From Candidatus Rokuibacteriota bacterium (GTDB taxonomy: Bacteria > Methylomirabilota > Methylomirabilia > Rokubacteriales > CSP1-6): a stretch of 39,305 nt of DNA. Positions 31,476 through 38,377 of this stretch are shown here, one piece after another (the stretch's first letter is position 1; every line of letters begins with the position of its first letter). A model generated the notes under the pieces. The model was not told the origin of the DNA and ran no database searches. It worked only from the letters and a program-made list of their open reading frames with translations. Location of the stretch: the NCBI GenBank assembly GCA_003220225.1, contig QHRU01000109.1:1-39305 (forward strand), read 5' to 3'. A program made the translations under genes and the position numbers.

Positions 31476-32407
31476 CATGACCTCCGGGCCGCATCGCCGA
31501 CGACGTCGCGGGCGATGGCGGTGTCGATCAGGTCGTCATAGCGATGCCGGCGCGTGATGAAGCCGCCGTCGAGCAGGATCTGCTGCAGATACTCGTAACC
31601 CGGGCGCTCCAGAATCGGATCGCGCGCCCACGTGTCCTGGCCGAGGTAGCGCGTCACCGCGCGCAGCCGAATCGCCTGGTCGATGTCGGGGAACGCCGGC
31701 GCGACGACCTCGGCGATGGGCTTGGCGTCCACGCCCGTCATCCAGCGCTGGGCGCGATAGAGCGCGCGCGTGAAGCGGAGCAGCACGTCGCGCCCGTCGC
31801 GCAGAAATCGCTCGGTGGTCATGTAGGACGAGAACGGCACGGGCCCCGTCGCGTCGCCCATCGAGGCGACCAGGTGCGCCGCGCCGGCCGCGATCAGCCG
31901 CTCGGTGAACGGCTGCCCCGTCTCGAAGAAGTCGCCGTGACCGTTCTTGAACGCCGCGAGGGCCTCGGGCAGCGGCAGGGTGCGCTCGATCCGCACCGTG
32001 GCCGGATCCACGCCGTGCTTGCGCAGCACGGTCAGCATGCATTGCCACGGGGTCGGCGCCTCGGCGAACGAGACGATGGTCTTGCCGACGACGTCGGCCC
32101 ACGCGAAGCCCGGGCGCGGTTCACGGGACAGCAGGAAGAACCCGTTCCGCTGGTTCACCGCGGCGAAGTGGGGGAGCGACGGCCCCCCGCGGTCGGCGAC
32201 GTCGAGGCTCCGCATGATTCCGCCCAGCGCGATCTCCGCGTGTCCGTCGATCAGCGCGCCGGTCGTCGTGACCCCGCGGCCGGCCGTCTCCACCTGCACG
32301 TCGAGGCCCTCGCCGGCGAAGTGTCCGCCGTAGAGCGCCACGAACTGCGGCGCGTAGAAGATCGACCGGAAGGGCTCGTAGATCGTGAGCCGTCGCGCGC
32401 CGCTCAT
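31475..32407 (-). CDS. NMT1/THI5-like (SsuA-type) solute-binding fold protein
   Basis: A 310-residue periplasmic-binding-like protein. LTIYEPFRSIFYAPQFVALY, GHFAGEGLDVQVETAG, the GxxA-type IDGHAEIALGGIMRS and FALNG-like stretches match PF09084. No signal peptide is visible from ATG 32407, and no earlier start is possible, so the protein should stay in the cytoplasm or be exported by another route. No permease or ATPase lies beside it. The start codon is 9 bases from a TATACT box and there is no Shine-Dalgarno, suggesting a leaderless message. The stop overlaps the FAH start. The ligand may be an acid related to the FAH or M20 substrates; this is inference. Confidence 0.8.
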   Translation of the reverse strand: MSGARRLTIYEPFRSIFYAPQFVALYGGHFAGEGLDVQVETAGRGVTTTGALIDGHAEIALGGIMRSLDVADRGGPSLPHFAAVNQRNGFFLLSREPRPGFAWADVVGKTIVSFAEAPTPWQCMLTVLRKHGVDPATVRIERTLPLPEALAAFKNGHGDFFETGQPFTERLIAAGAAHLVASMGDATGPVPFSSYMTTERFLRDGRDVLLRFTRALYRAQRWMTGVDAKPIAEVVAPAFPDIDQAIRLRAVTRYLGQDTWARDPILERPGYEYLQQILLDGGFITRRHRYDDLIDTAIARDVVGDAARRS

Positions 32408-32416
32408 GGCGGCGGG

Positions 32417-32422
32417 AGTATA
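32417..32422 (-). promoter_or_regulatory. Predicted -10 box of the NMT1/THI5-like gene
   Basis: TATACT (5/6 of TATAAT) on the minus strand, 9 bases before the ATG at 32407. No good -35 box is seen at 16-18 bases, so the call rests on the -10 and on the absence of a ribosome-binding site. Confidence 0.4.
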
Positions 32423-32427
32423 GCAGG

Positions 32428-32493
32428 CTAAAGGTTCGCGAGTGACCGGAGCCGCGGGTCGAGCTCGTCGCGCAGCGCCGCGAGCGTTCTCAT
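32428..32493 (-). CDS. Possible 21-residue small protein
   Basis: An ATG at 32493 preceded by GAGGAG at the ideal 6-base spacing opens a 21-residue frame, MRTLAALRDELDPRLRSLAN plus Leu, ending at TAG. It starts 10 bases after the M20 gene stop, so it could be translated from the same message. It is amphipathic-helix-like in composition. Chance is not excluded; the strong ribosome-binding site is the main support. Nothing else was seen in the gap 32408-32503 apart from the -10 box. Confidence 0.35.
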   Translation of the reverse strand: MRTLAALRDELDPRLRSLANL

Positions 32494-32503
32494 GGTCGTC
32501 TCC

Positions 32504-33781
32504 TCACGCGCAGAGCTGGTGGGTCGCGTACGCGATCGCCCTGGCGGCCGCGACCAGATCTTTCAGGGGAACGCGCTCGTCCGGCGTCGGCCACTCCTTG
32601 TAGATGCGGATGTCGCCCGCGCCGTACTGCACGGTGGGGATCCCGTGAGACATCAGGATGTTGCCGTCGCCGACGTTGCCGAGGCGTCCCCAGCCGCCGA
32701 CGACGGCCGGCGCGCCGGTGGCGAGCCGCTGTCCTTCGGCGAGCGAGGTGACGAGGGGATGGTCCGGCCTCACCTCCATCGGATCCTGGAACCAGCCATC
32801 CTCCGTGCCGTTCGCGGGGATCGTCATCTCGGCGTCGAAGGCGGGATGGTCCTTCTTGATGTCGGCGAGGAGCCGCTGCACGTCGGCGCGCACCGTCTCG
32901 AGCGTCTGACCCGGCACCGTCCGGAGCTGGAAGATCATCTCGCACTCGCGGCTCGACATGCCCGTATAGCTCTTCTGGTAGTAGTGCTCCTTGTGCATCG
33001 TGTCGAACGTGTGCGTCGGGAAGCCGGGCAGCTCGGGGTGCGGGGTGAACCGCAGCCACCCGCCGGGCTCGATCGGATCGAGGCTCGGCCCGATGCGCCG
33101 CATGATCTCGGCCTGCTGCTCGATCGGGTTCATGTACTGCGCCTTGGCTGCCCGGCTGTAGCGGAAGAAGAGCTCGGGACTCTTCGTCTTGATGCGCACC
33201 ATGACGATCCCGACGCAGACGTTGGCGATGGTGTTGGCGGAGTGCTCCATGTTGATGGCGAGGTCCGTGCGCAGGCCCTTGGCCATGAGCGCGCGCGTCC
33301 CCGCGCCGCCGAGCTTGTGCGCCACGACCGGGCAGACGACGACGTCGCCGCGCAGGCGGACGCCGGCGCGGACGATGGCTTCCACCGCGCAGATGGCGGC
33401 CACGACGCCGCCCTTGTCGTCGTGCGCGCCCATGCCCCACACCCACCCGTCCTCGAACTTGGCGCCGTACGGATCCACGCTCCAGCCGCTCATCTCCACG
33501 CCGGGATCCATGTGACCGTTGAGCATGAGGCTCCGCCCGCCGCCCGTGCCCCGCAGGCGCGCGATCGGCTGACGCGTCTTCTTGCCGGGCTTCGCCCAGT
33601 GGGTGACGTCCAGCATCTCCACGTCGAGGCCGAGGTCGGACATGTGGTTGGCGAGATAGTCCGCGAGGGTGCCTTCCTCGAACGTGGTGCTCGGGATGCG
33701 GATGGCGGCCTGCTCGAGCTTCAGCACCTGCGCGTCGCTGATCCCCGCGACGATCTTCTTCCAGTCGCCGCCGTCGACCAT
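32504..33781 (-). CDS. M20 family peptidase/deacylase-like protein with altered catalytic Glu pair
   Basis: A 425-residue M20 (ArgE/DapE/CPG2) fold protein. The metal-1 motif NGHMDPGVEMSGWSVDPY gives His90 and Asp92, GAHDDKGG gives Asp121/122, NMEHS gives Glu179 and the C-terminal SHGIPTV gives the last His. The conserved DEExGxxG that carries the general-base Glu and a metal Glu reads VVAHKLGGAGT here, so His155 and Lys156 stand in place of Glu-Glu. It is otherwise intact and full length. It may act on an N-acyl or peptide substrate by a modified mechanism, or be a non-catalytic member. The ATG at 33781 has AGGAG that overlaps the stop codon of a short upstream frame. Confidence 0.86.
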   Translation of the reverse strand: MVDGGDWKKIVAGISDAQVLKLEQAAIRIPSTTFEEGTLADYLANHMSDLGLDVEMLDVTHWAKPGKKTRQPIARLRGTGGGRSLMLNGHMDPGVEMSGWSVDPYGAKFEDGWVWGMGAHDDKGGVVAAICAVEAIVRAGVRLRGDVVVCPVVAHKLGGAGTRALMAKGLRTDLAINMEHSANTIANVCVGIVMVRIKTKSPELFFRYSRAAKAQYMNPIEQQAEIMRRIGPSLDPIEPGGWLRFTPHPELPGFPTHTFDTMHKEHYYQKSYTGMSSRECEMIFQLRTVPGQTLETVRADVQRLLADIKKDHPAFDAEMTIPANGTEDGWFQDPMEVRPDHPLVTSLAEGQRLATGAPAVVGGWGRLGNVGDGNILMSHGIPTVQYGAGDIRIYKEWPTPDERVPLKDLVAAARAIAYATHQLCA

Positions 33782-33791
33782 GCGGGCGCTC

Positions 33792-33881
33792 CTACTCGAT
33801 CACTGCGGCCAGGCGGTGGCGATCCATGAACGCGTGCAGACGGGCGACGTTGGCGATGGTCTCGCGCTTCGGCGGCGGCAC
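33792..33881 (-). CDS. Short 29-residue frame before the M20 gene: leader peptide or peptidase remnant
   Basis: From GTG 33881 the frame reads VPPPKRETIANVARLHAFMD and continues RHRLAAVIE before TAG. The TAG is part of the AGGAG ribosome-binding site of the M20 gene. A perfect TATAAT lies 6 bases before the GTG, so translation could begin at the very 5' end. The sequence ARLHAFMDRHRLAAVI also resembles the N-terminal helix of creatinase_N/M24 Xaa-Pro peptidases, so it may be the stump of a deleted peptidase gene. Both explanations stay open. Confidence 0.4.
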   Translation of the reverse strand: MPPPKRETIANVARLHAFMDRHRLAAVIE

Positions 33882-33887
33882 GGCGAC

Positions 33888-33893
33888 ATTATA
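33888..33893 (-). promoter_or_regulatory. Predicted -10 box upstream of the M20 gene
   Basis: A perfect consensus TATAAT on the minus strand, 107 bases before the M20 ATG and 6 before the short frame at 33881. No convincing -35 at 16-18 bases. Its presence in roughly 70% GC DNA is unlikely by chance. Confidence 0.5.
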
Positions 33894-33954
33894 GACCGCG
33901 GCGATGTGGTAGGATCGGCGCCTCTCGCGCAGACCACTCGGTCAAGGAGGGCCT

Positions 33955-35451
33955 ATGCCCCGCATGATTCGGTCGCTGGCCATCGTCCTGGTCCTCCTTG
34001 CGGCGGCTCAGGCGTGGGCCGCCGGCGAGCGCGACGTCACGATCGCCCAGGGCATCGACGCCGAGTTCCTCGACGTGCAGATGACCAACAACATCGTCAC
34101 GCTGATCATCAACGGCTCGATCTACGACACCCTCCTGACGCGTGACAAGTCGCTCGCGATCCAGCCGCGGCTGGCCACCTCCTACAAGCTCGTGGGCGAC
34201 CGGATGTGGGAAGTGAAGCTCCGCCGGGGCGTGCAGTTCCACAACGGCGAGCCCTTCGACGCCGAGGCCGTGAAGTTCTCGGTCGAGCGCATCCAGCGCC
34301 CGGACTTCAAGTCGCCGCAGAAGGGCTGGTTCAGCACCATCGAGCGCGTGGAGATCGTCGATGCCGCCACGGTGCGCTTCCACACCAAGGTGCCGGATCC
34401 CGCGATGCCCGCGCGCATGACGCTCATGTACCAGATGGCGCCGAAATACGTGGCCCAGGTCGGCGACGCTCAGGCGAACCTGAAACCCGTCGGGACCGGC
34501 CCCTTCAAGTTCGTGGAGTGGCAGAAGAACGAGCGGATCGTGGTCGAGGCCAACGACGCGCACTGGACCGGCAAGCCCGCGATACGCCGGGCGACGTGGC
34601 GGCCCATCCCCGAGCTGGGCGCACGCATCGCCGCGCTGCAGACGGGCCAGGCCGACCTGATCGTCAACGTGCCGCCGGACCAGCTCCCGATGCTCGCGGC
34701 GACCAAGAGCGTGCGCGTCGAGAAGATTCCGAGCTGCCGGATCATCTCGTTCCAGATCGCGCAGATCAAGGGCGGGCCGCTCGCCGACAAGCGGGTGCGC
34801 CAGGCGCTCAACTACGCCGTCGACATGCAGGGGATCCTCGATGCCGTGCTGCTCGGCAACGGCAAGCGCATCAACTCCTGGATGCCGCCCAACGTCTGGG
34901 GCCACGATCCGAGCATCCCGTTCTACGAGTACGACCCCAAGAAGGCCAAGGAGCTGCTGGCCGCGGCCGGGCAGACGAACCTCACGCTGACCCTGCAGGC
35001 GCCCAACGGACGCTGGGCGATGGACAAGGACATCGCGCAGGCGGTGGCGGGCCAGCTGACCGAGAACGGGATCAAGACCAACGTGAAGATCATCGGCGAG
35101 TGGGGCGCGTACGTGCGCAGCATCCTCGACCACAAGACCGAGGACATCGCCATGGCCGGCTGGTGCCTGCCGAGCCTCGAGCCCGACCACTGGGTGACGC
35201 CGAATCTGAAGACGGGGGAGGCCGTGTCGCAGTACAGCAACCCCGAGGTCGACAAGCTCATGGACCAGGCCCGCGCGGAGATGAACCCGGACAAGCGCAA
35301 GCAGCTCTACAGCCAGCTCCTGCGCGTGATCCGCGACGAGGCGCCGTACATCTTCGGCTACCAGCAGATGGACATCTACGGCGTCAACAAGCGCCTCAAG
35401 TGGACGCCGCGCGGCGACGAGTCGATACGGCTGACCGAGATCGGATTTTAG
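33955..35451 (+). CDS. ABC transporter substrate-binding protein, family 5 (peptide/nickel type)
   Basis: A 498-residue DppA/OppA-type binding protein. The signal peptide covers residues 1-22 (core LAIVLVLLAAAQ, cleavage after AWA). The mature part has NIVTLIINGSIYDTLLTRD, WEVKLRRGVQFHNGEPFDAE, the conserved GTGPFKFVEW, RVRQALNYAVD and a C-terminal DEAPYIFGYQQMDIYGV, all typical of SBP_bac_5. The ATG at 33955 has AAGGAGG. It captures an oligopeptide, or another ligand of this broad family, and passes it to the permeases at 35616 and 36542. It is separated from them by a 164-base hairpin-rich gap. Confidence 0.94.
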   Translation: MPRMIRSLAIVLVLLAAAQAWAAGERDVTIAQGIDAEFLDVQMTNNIVTLIINGSIYDTLLTRDKSLAIQPRLATSYKLVGDRMWEVKLRRGVQFHNGEPFDAEAVKFSVERIQRPDFKSPQKGWFSTIERVEIVDAATVRFHTKVPDPAMPARMTLMYQMAPKYVAQVGDAQANLKPVGTGPFKFVEWQKNERIVVEANDAHWTGKPAIRRATWRPIPELGARIAALQTGQADLIVNVPPDQLPMLAATKSVRVEKIPSCRIISFQIAQIKGGPLADKRVRQALNYAVDMQGILDAVLLGNGKRINSWMPPNVWGHDPSIPFYEYDPKKAKELLAAAGQTNLTLTLQAPNGRWAMDKDIAQAVAGQLTENGIKTNVKIIGEWGAYVRSILDHKTEDIAMAGWCLPSLEPDHWVTPNLKTGEAVSQYSNPEVDKLMDQARAEMNPDKRKQLYSQLLRVIRDEAPYIFGYQQMDIYGVNKRLKWTPRGDESIRLTEIGF

Positions 35452-35454
35452 CTC

Positions 35455-35591
35455 GGAGGGGGGCTTCGCCTCTCTGCCGAGCGAAGGGGCTACGCCCCCT
35501 CGGACTCCCCGGCCGACGGGCGGAGCGAGCCTCGCGGCTCGCTCTCGCCCTGCCTCCCCCCAGAGCAGGATTGCGCGGGCGAAGCCCGCGC
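35455..35591 (+). repeat. Hairpin-rich intergenic repeat, copy 4 (B module plus two hairpins)
   Basis: In the 164-base gap between binding-protein and permease genes (35452-35615). It contains the B module (35480-35514), a 9-base stem GAGCGAGCC/GGCTCGCTC with loop TCGC (35523-35544), and an 8-base stem GCGCGGGC/GCCCGCGC with loop GAA (35573-35591). No U-tract follows any of them. In structure and place it resembles REP elements that protect the upstream message. Confidence 0.75.
35480..35514 (+). repeat. B module repeat, copy 2
   Basis: A 35-base match to 30486-30523, same orientation, with stem GGGGC/GCCCC and loop TAC. Confidence 0.85.
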
Positions 35592-35615
35592 TCGAATCCG
35601 CGATTGCCCTGACCG

Positions 35616-36545
35616 ATGGTCGGCTATGTCGGACGGCGGCTGTTGCAGAGCCTGGGCGTCCTGCTCGGCGTGTCGGTGATCGTCTTCGGGCTGCTGCACC
35701 TCACCGGCGATCCCACGCGGCTGCTCCTGCCGCTCGAGGCGCGCGAGGAAGACGTGCGGCAGCTGCGCGCGCTGCTCGGTCTCGACGACCCGCTGTGGGT
35801 GCAGTACGGCCGGTTCCTGGCCCGGGCCGTCCGCGGTGACTTCGGGCTCTCGTTCAAGCACCAGGTGCCGGCGCTCGCGCTGATCTTCCAGACGCTGCCC
35901 GCCACGCTGCAGCTCACGGCGGCGGGTCTCGGCCTGGCGCTCGTGGTCGCCGTCCCGGCCGGCATCCTGTCCGCGCTGAAGCGCAACTCCCTCCTCGACG
36001 CCCTCTGCTCGGTGGGCGTGCTGCTCGGACAGGCGATGCCCGTCTACTGGCTCGGGCTGCTGCTGATCATGGTGTTCGCGGTGGGCCTCGGCTGGTTTCC
36101 GGCCGCCGGCCGCGACGGCTGGACCTCCATCGTGCTGCCGGCCACCGCGCTCGGCGCGTTCTCCATGGCGCGCATCGCCCGCATGGCGCGCTCGGGAATG
36201 CTGGAGGTGCTGGCGCAGGACTACGTGCGCACCGCGCGGGCCGCCGGCATCCGCACGTTCGTGGTGACCTACAAATACGCGCTCAAGAACGCGGCGATCC
36301 CACTGGTCACCATCATCGGGCTCGAGTTCGGGATTCTCCTCGGCGGCGCCGTCATCACCGAGACGATCTTCGCCTGGCCCGGCGTCGGCCGCCTCGCCGT
36401 CGACGCCATCTTCAGCCGCGACTACCCGCTCGTGCAGGCCATCGTGGCCGTGCTGGCCACGCTCTTCGTCGTCATCAACCTCGTCATCGACCTCGTCTAC
36501 ACGTACCTCGACCCGCGGATCGTCTACGTGCGGAGCGCGCGGTGA
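35616..36545 (+). CDS. dppB: Dipeptide/oligopeptide-type ABC permease (DppB family)
   Basis: A 309-residue inner-membrane permease with about six transmembrane segments. MVGYVGRRLLQSLGVLLGVS is the family opening. The large loop has LGLDDPLWVQYGRFL and GDFGLSF. The ATPase-contact loop is DYVRTARAAGIRTFVVTYKY, and the C-terminus has TETIFAWPGVGRLAVDAIF and RDYPLVQA. The ATG at 35616 is the first start after the repeat gap. The stop overlaps the GTG of the partner permease by 4 bases. The gene symbol reflects family, not proven ligand. Confidence 0.94.
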   Translation: MVGYVGRRLLQSLGVLLGVSVIVFGLLHLTGDPTRLLLPLEAREEDVRQLRALLGLDDPLWVQYGRFLARAVRGDFGLSFKHQVPALALIFQTLPATLQLTAAGLGLALVVAVPAGILSALKRNSLLDALCSVGVLLGQAMPVYWLGLLLIMVFAVGLGWFPAAGRDGWTSIVLPATALGAFSMARIARMARSGMLEVLAQDYVRTARAAGIRTFVVTYKYALKNAAIPLVTIIGLEFGILLGGAVITETIFAWPGVGRLAVDAIFSRDYPLVQAIVAVLATLFVVINLVIDLVYTYLDPRIVYVRSAR

Positions 36546-37414
36546 GCGTCACCGCCACCATGCTTCCGGTCGTCGCGCGCCCGCGCCGGCGCGTCAGCTT
36601 CCGCGCCGCGTTCGGCCTCGGCGCTCTGCTGTTGATCGGCGGATCCGCGGTGCTCGCGCCGCAGCTCGCTCCGTGGGATCCGGCCCGGCAGATGCTCACC
36701 AAGCGCCTGCGGCCGCCGATGTGGCAGGCGCATGGCCTGCGTGAGCACCCGCTGGGCACCGATCACCTCGGCCGCGACATCCTCAGCCGCATCCTGCACG
36801 GCGGCCGCATCTCGCTCGGCGTCGGCCTCACCGCGGTGACGCTGTCGGCGCTGATCGGCGTGACGCTCGGTCTGCTCGCCGGCTTCTTCGGGGGGCGCGC
36901 CGATGCGCTCATCATGCGGATCGTGGACGTGTTCCTCGCTATCCCCTACATCCTGCTCGCCATGGGTGTCGTGTTCGCGCTGGGGCCGAGTCTGCTCAAC
37001 GTGATCCTCGTGATGGGCGCGACCCGCTGGGTTCAGTTCGCGCGCATCGTTCGTGCGGACGTCCTCTCGATCCGGGAGCGCGAGTTCGTCGCCGGCGCCC
37101 GCGCCCGCGGCAACCGCCCGCTGCGGTTGCTGCTCCGTCACGTGCTGCCGAACGCGCTCACGCCGATCATCGTGGTGGCCACCCTCGAGCTGGCCTTCAT
37201 GATCATCTACGAATCGGCGCTGTCGTTCCTCGGGCTCGGCGTCCAGCCGCCCACGCCCACCTGGGGCTGGATGCTCGCGGACGGACGCAACTACGTGGCG
37301 ACCGCGTGGTGGCTGGCCACGTTTCCCGGCCTGGCCATCATGCTCACCGTGCTGGCCGTGAACCTGCTCGGCGACTGGCTGCGCGACACCCTGGACCCGC
37401 GGCTGAAGGTCTGA
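36542..37414 (+). CDS. dppC: Dipeptide/oligopeptide-type ABC permease (DppC family)
   Basis: A 290-residue permease partner of the DppB-like protein. It has an N-terminal cytoplasmic Arg-rich segment and first membrane helix ([20 protein letters not shown]), then [20 protein letters not shown], which is diagnostic for DppC/OppC. The ATPase loop is [20 protein letters not shown], and the C-terminus contains [20 protein letters not shown]. The GTG start at 36542 lies in the 4-base overlap with dppB. The next gene begins on the base after the stop. Confidence 0.94.
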   Translation: MSVTATMLPVVARPRRRVSFRAAFGLGALLLIGGSAVLAPQLAPWDPARQMLTKRLRPPMWQAHGLREHPLGTDHLGRDILSRILHGGRISLGVGLTAVTLSALIGVTLGLLAGFFGGRADALIMRIVDVFLAIPYILLAMGVVFALGPSLLNVILVMGATRWVQFARIVRADVLSIREREFVAGARARGNRPLRLLLRHVLPNALTPIIVVATLELAFMIIYESALSFLGLGVQPPTPTWGWMLADGRNYVATAWWLATFPGLAIMLTVLAVNLLGDWLRDTLDPRLKV

Positions 37415-38377
37415 GTGGCGCTGCTGTCCGTCGAGGGTCTCCGCACGCAATTCGCCACCGGCGCGGGAACGGTACGCGCGGTCGACGGCGTGAGCTTCGC
37501 CATCGAGCGCGGCGAGGTGCTGGGGCTCGTCGGCGAGTCCGGCTGCGGCAAGAGCGTCACGTCGCTGTCGATCATGCGGCTCGTGCCCCCGCCCGGGCAG
37601 ATCGTCGCCGGGCGCATCCGCCTCGAGGGCGAAGACCTGCTCGACAAGGACGCCGAGGCGATGCGCCGCGTGCGCGGCGCGCGCATCGCCATGGTCTTCC
37701 AGGAGCCGATGACGTCGCTCAACCCGGTGTTCACCATCGGCGACCAGATCGCCGCCGCCGTGCTCGCGCACGAGGGCGGCCGCCGCCGCGCGGCGTGGGA
37801 CCGCGCGGTCGAGATGCTGGATCAGGTGCAGGTGCCCTCGCCGGGCGAGCGCGCGCGCGACTATCCGCACCAGCTCTCGGGAGGTCTGCGCCAGCGCGCC
37901 ATGATCGCCCTGGCGCTCGCGCCGGGGCCGCAGCTGCTGATCGCCGACGAGCCCACCACCGCGCTCGACGTGACGATCCAGGCGCAGATCCTCGACCTCC
38001 TGCGCCGGCTGCAGGCCGAGCGGGGCATGGCGGTGCTGCTGATCACGCACGACCTCGGCGTGGTGGCCGAGCTCTGCCACCGCGTCGCCATCATCTACGC
38101 CGGCCGGATCGTCGAGATGGCGCCGGTCGCCAGGATCTTCGAGGAGCCGCTGCACCCCTACACGCGCGGCCTGCTCCGCTGCCTGCCGCACCCCAGCCGA
38201 TTCGGCCAGCCGCTCTCCTCCATCGAGGGAGCGCCGCCCGATCTCCGTGGCGCCGACGCCGGCTGCCCGTTCGCGCCGCGTTGCCCGCTCGCGATCGAGA
38301 GCTGTCGCCGCCACGAGCCCGCGCTCGCGGAGCGGCGGCCCGGACACTTCGTGGCGTGTCCGGTGGCTGTCGTGTGA
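37415..38377 (+). CDS. dppD: Dipeptide/oligopeptide-type ABC ATPase (DppD family)
   Basis: A 320-residue ATPase. Walker A GESGCGKS lies at residues 40-47 (Lys46), the Q-loop in [10 protein letters not shown], signature LSGGLRQR starting at residue 154, Walker [16 protein letters not shown] and switch His in ITHDLGVV. The C-terminal oligo_HPY region has HPYTRGLL and a four-Cys-type segment [14 protein letters not shown], which in homologues can bind an iron-sulfur cluster. The GTG at 37415 directly follows the dppC stop. It is paired with the next ATPase. Confidence 0.95.
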   Translation: MALLSVEGLRTQFATGAGTVRAVDGVSFAIERGEVLGLVGESGCGKSVTSLSIMRLVPPPGQIVAGRIRLEGEDLLDKDAEAMRRVRGARIAMVFQEPMTSLNPVFTIGDQIAAAVLAHEGGRRRAAWDRAVEMLDQVQVPSPGERARDYPHQLSGGLRQRAMIALALAPGPQLLIADEPTTALDVTIQAQILDLLRRLQAERGMAVLLITHDLGVVAELCHRVAIIYAGRIVEMAPVARIFEEPLHPYTRGLLRCLPHPSRFGQPLSSIEGAPPDLRGADAGCPFAPRCPLAIESCRRHEPALAERRPGHFVACPVAVV

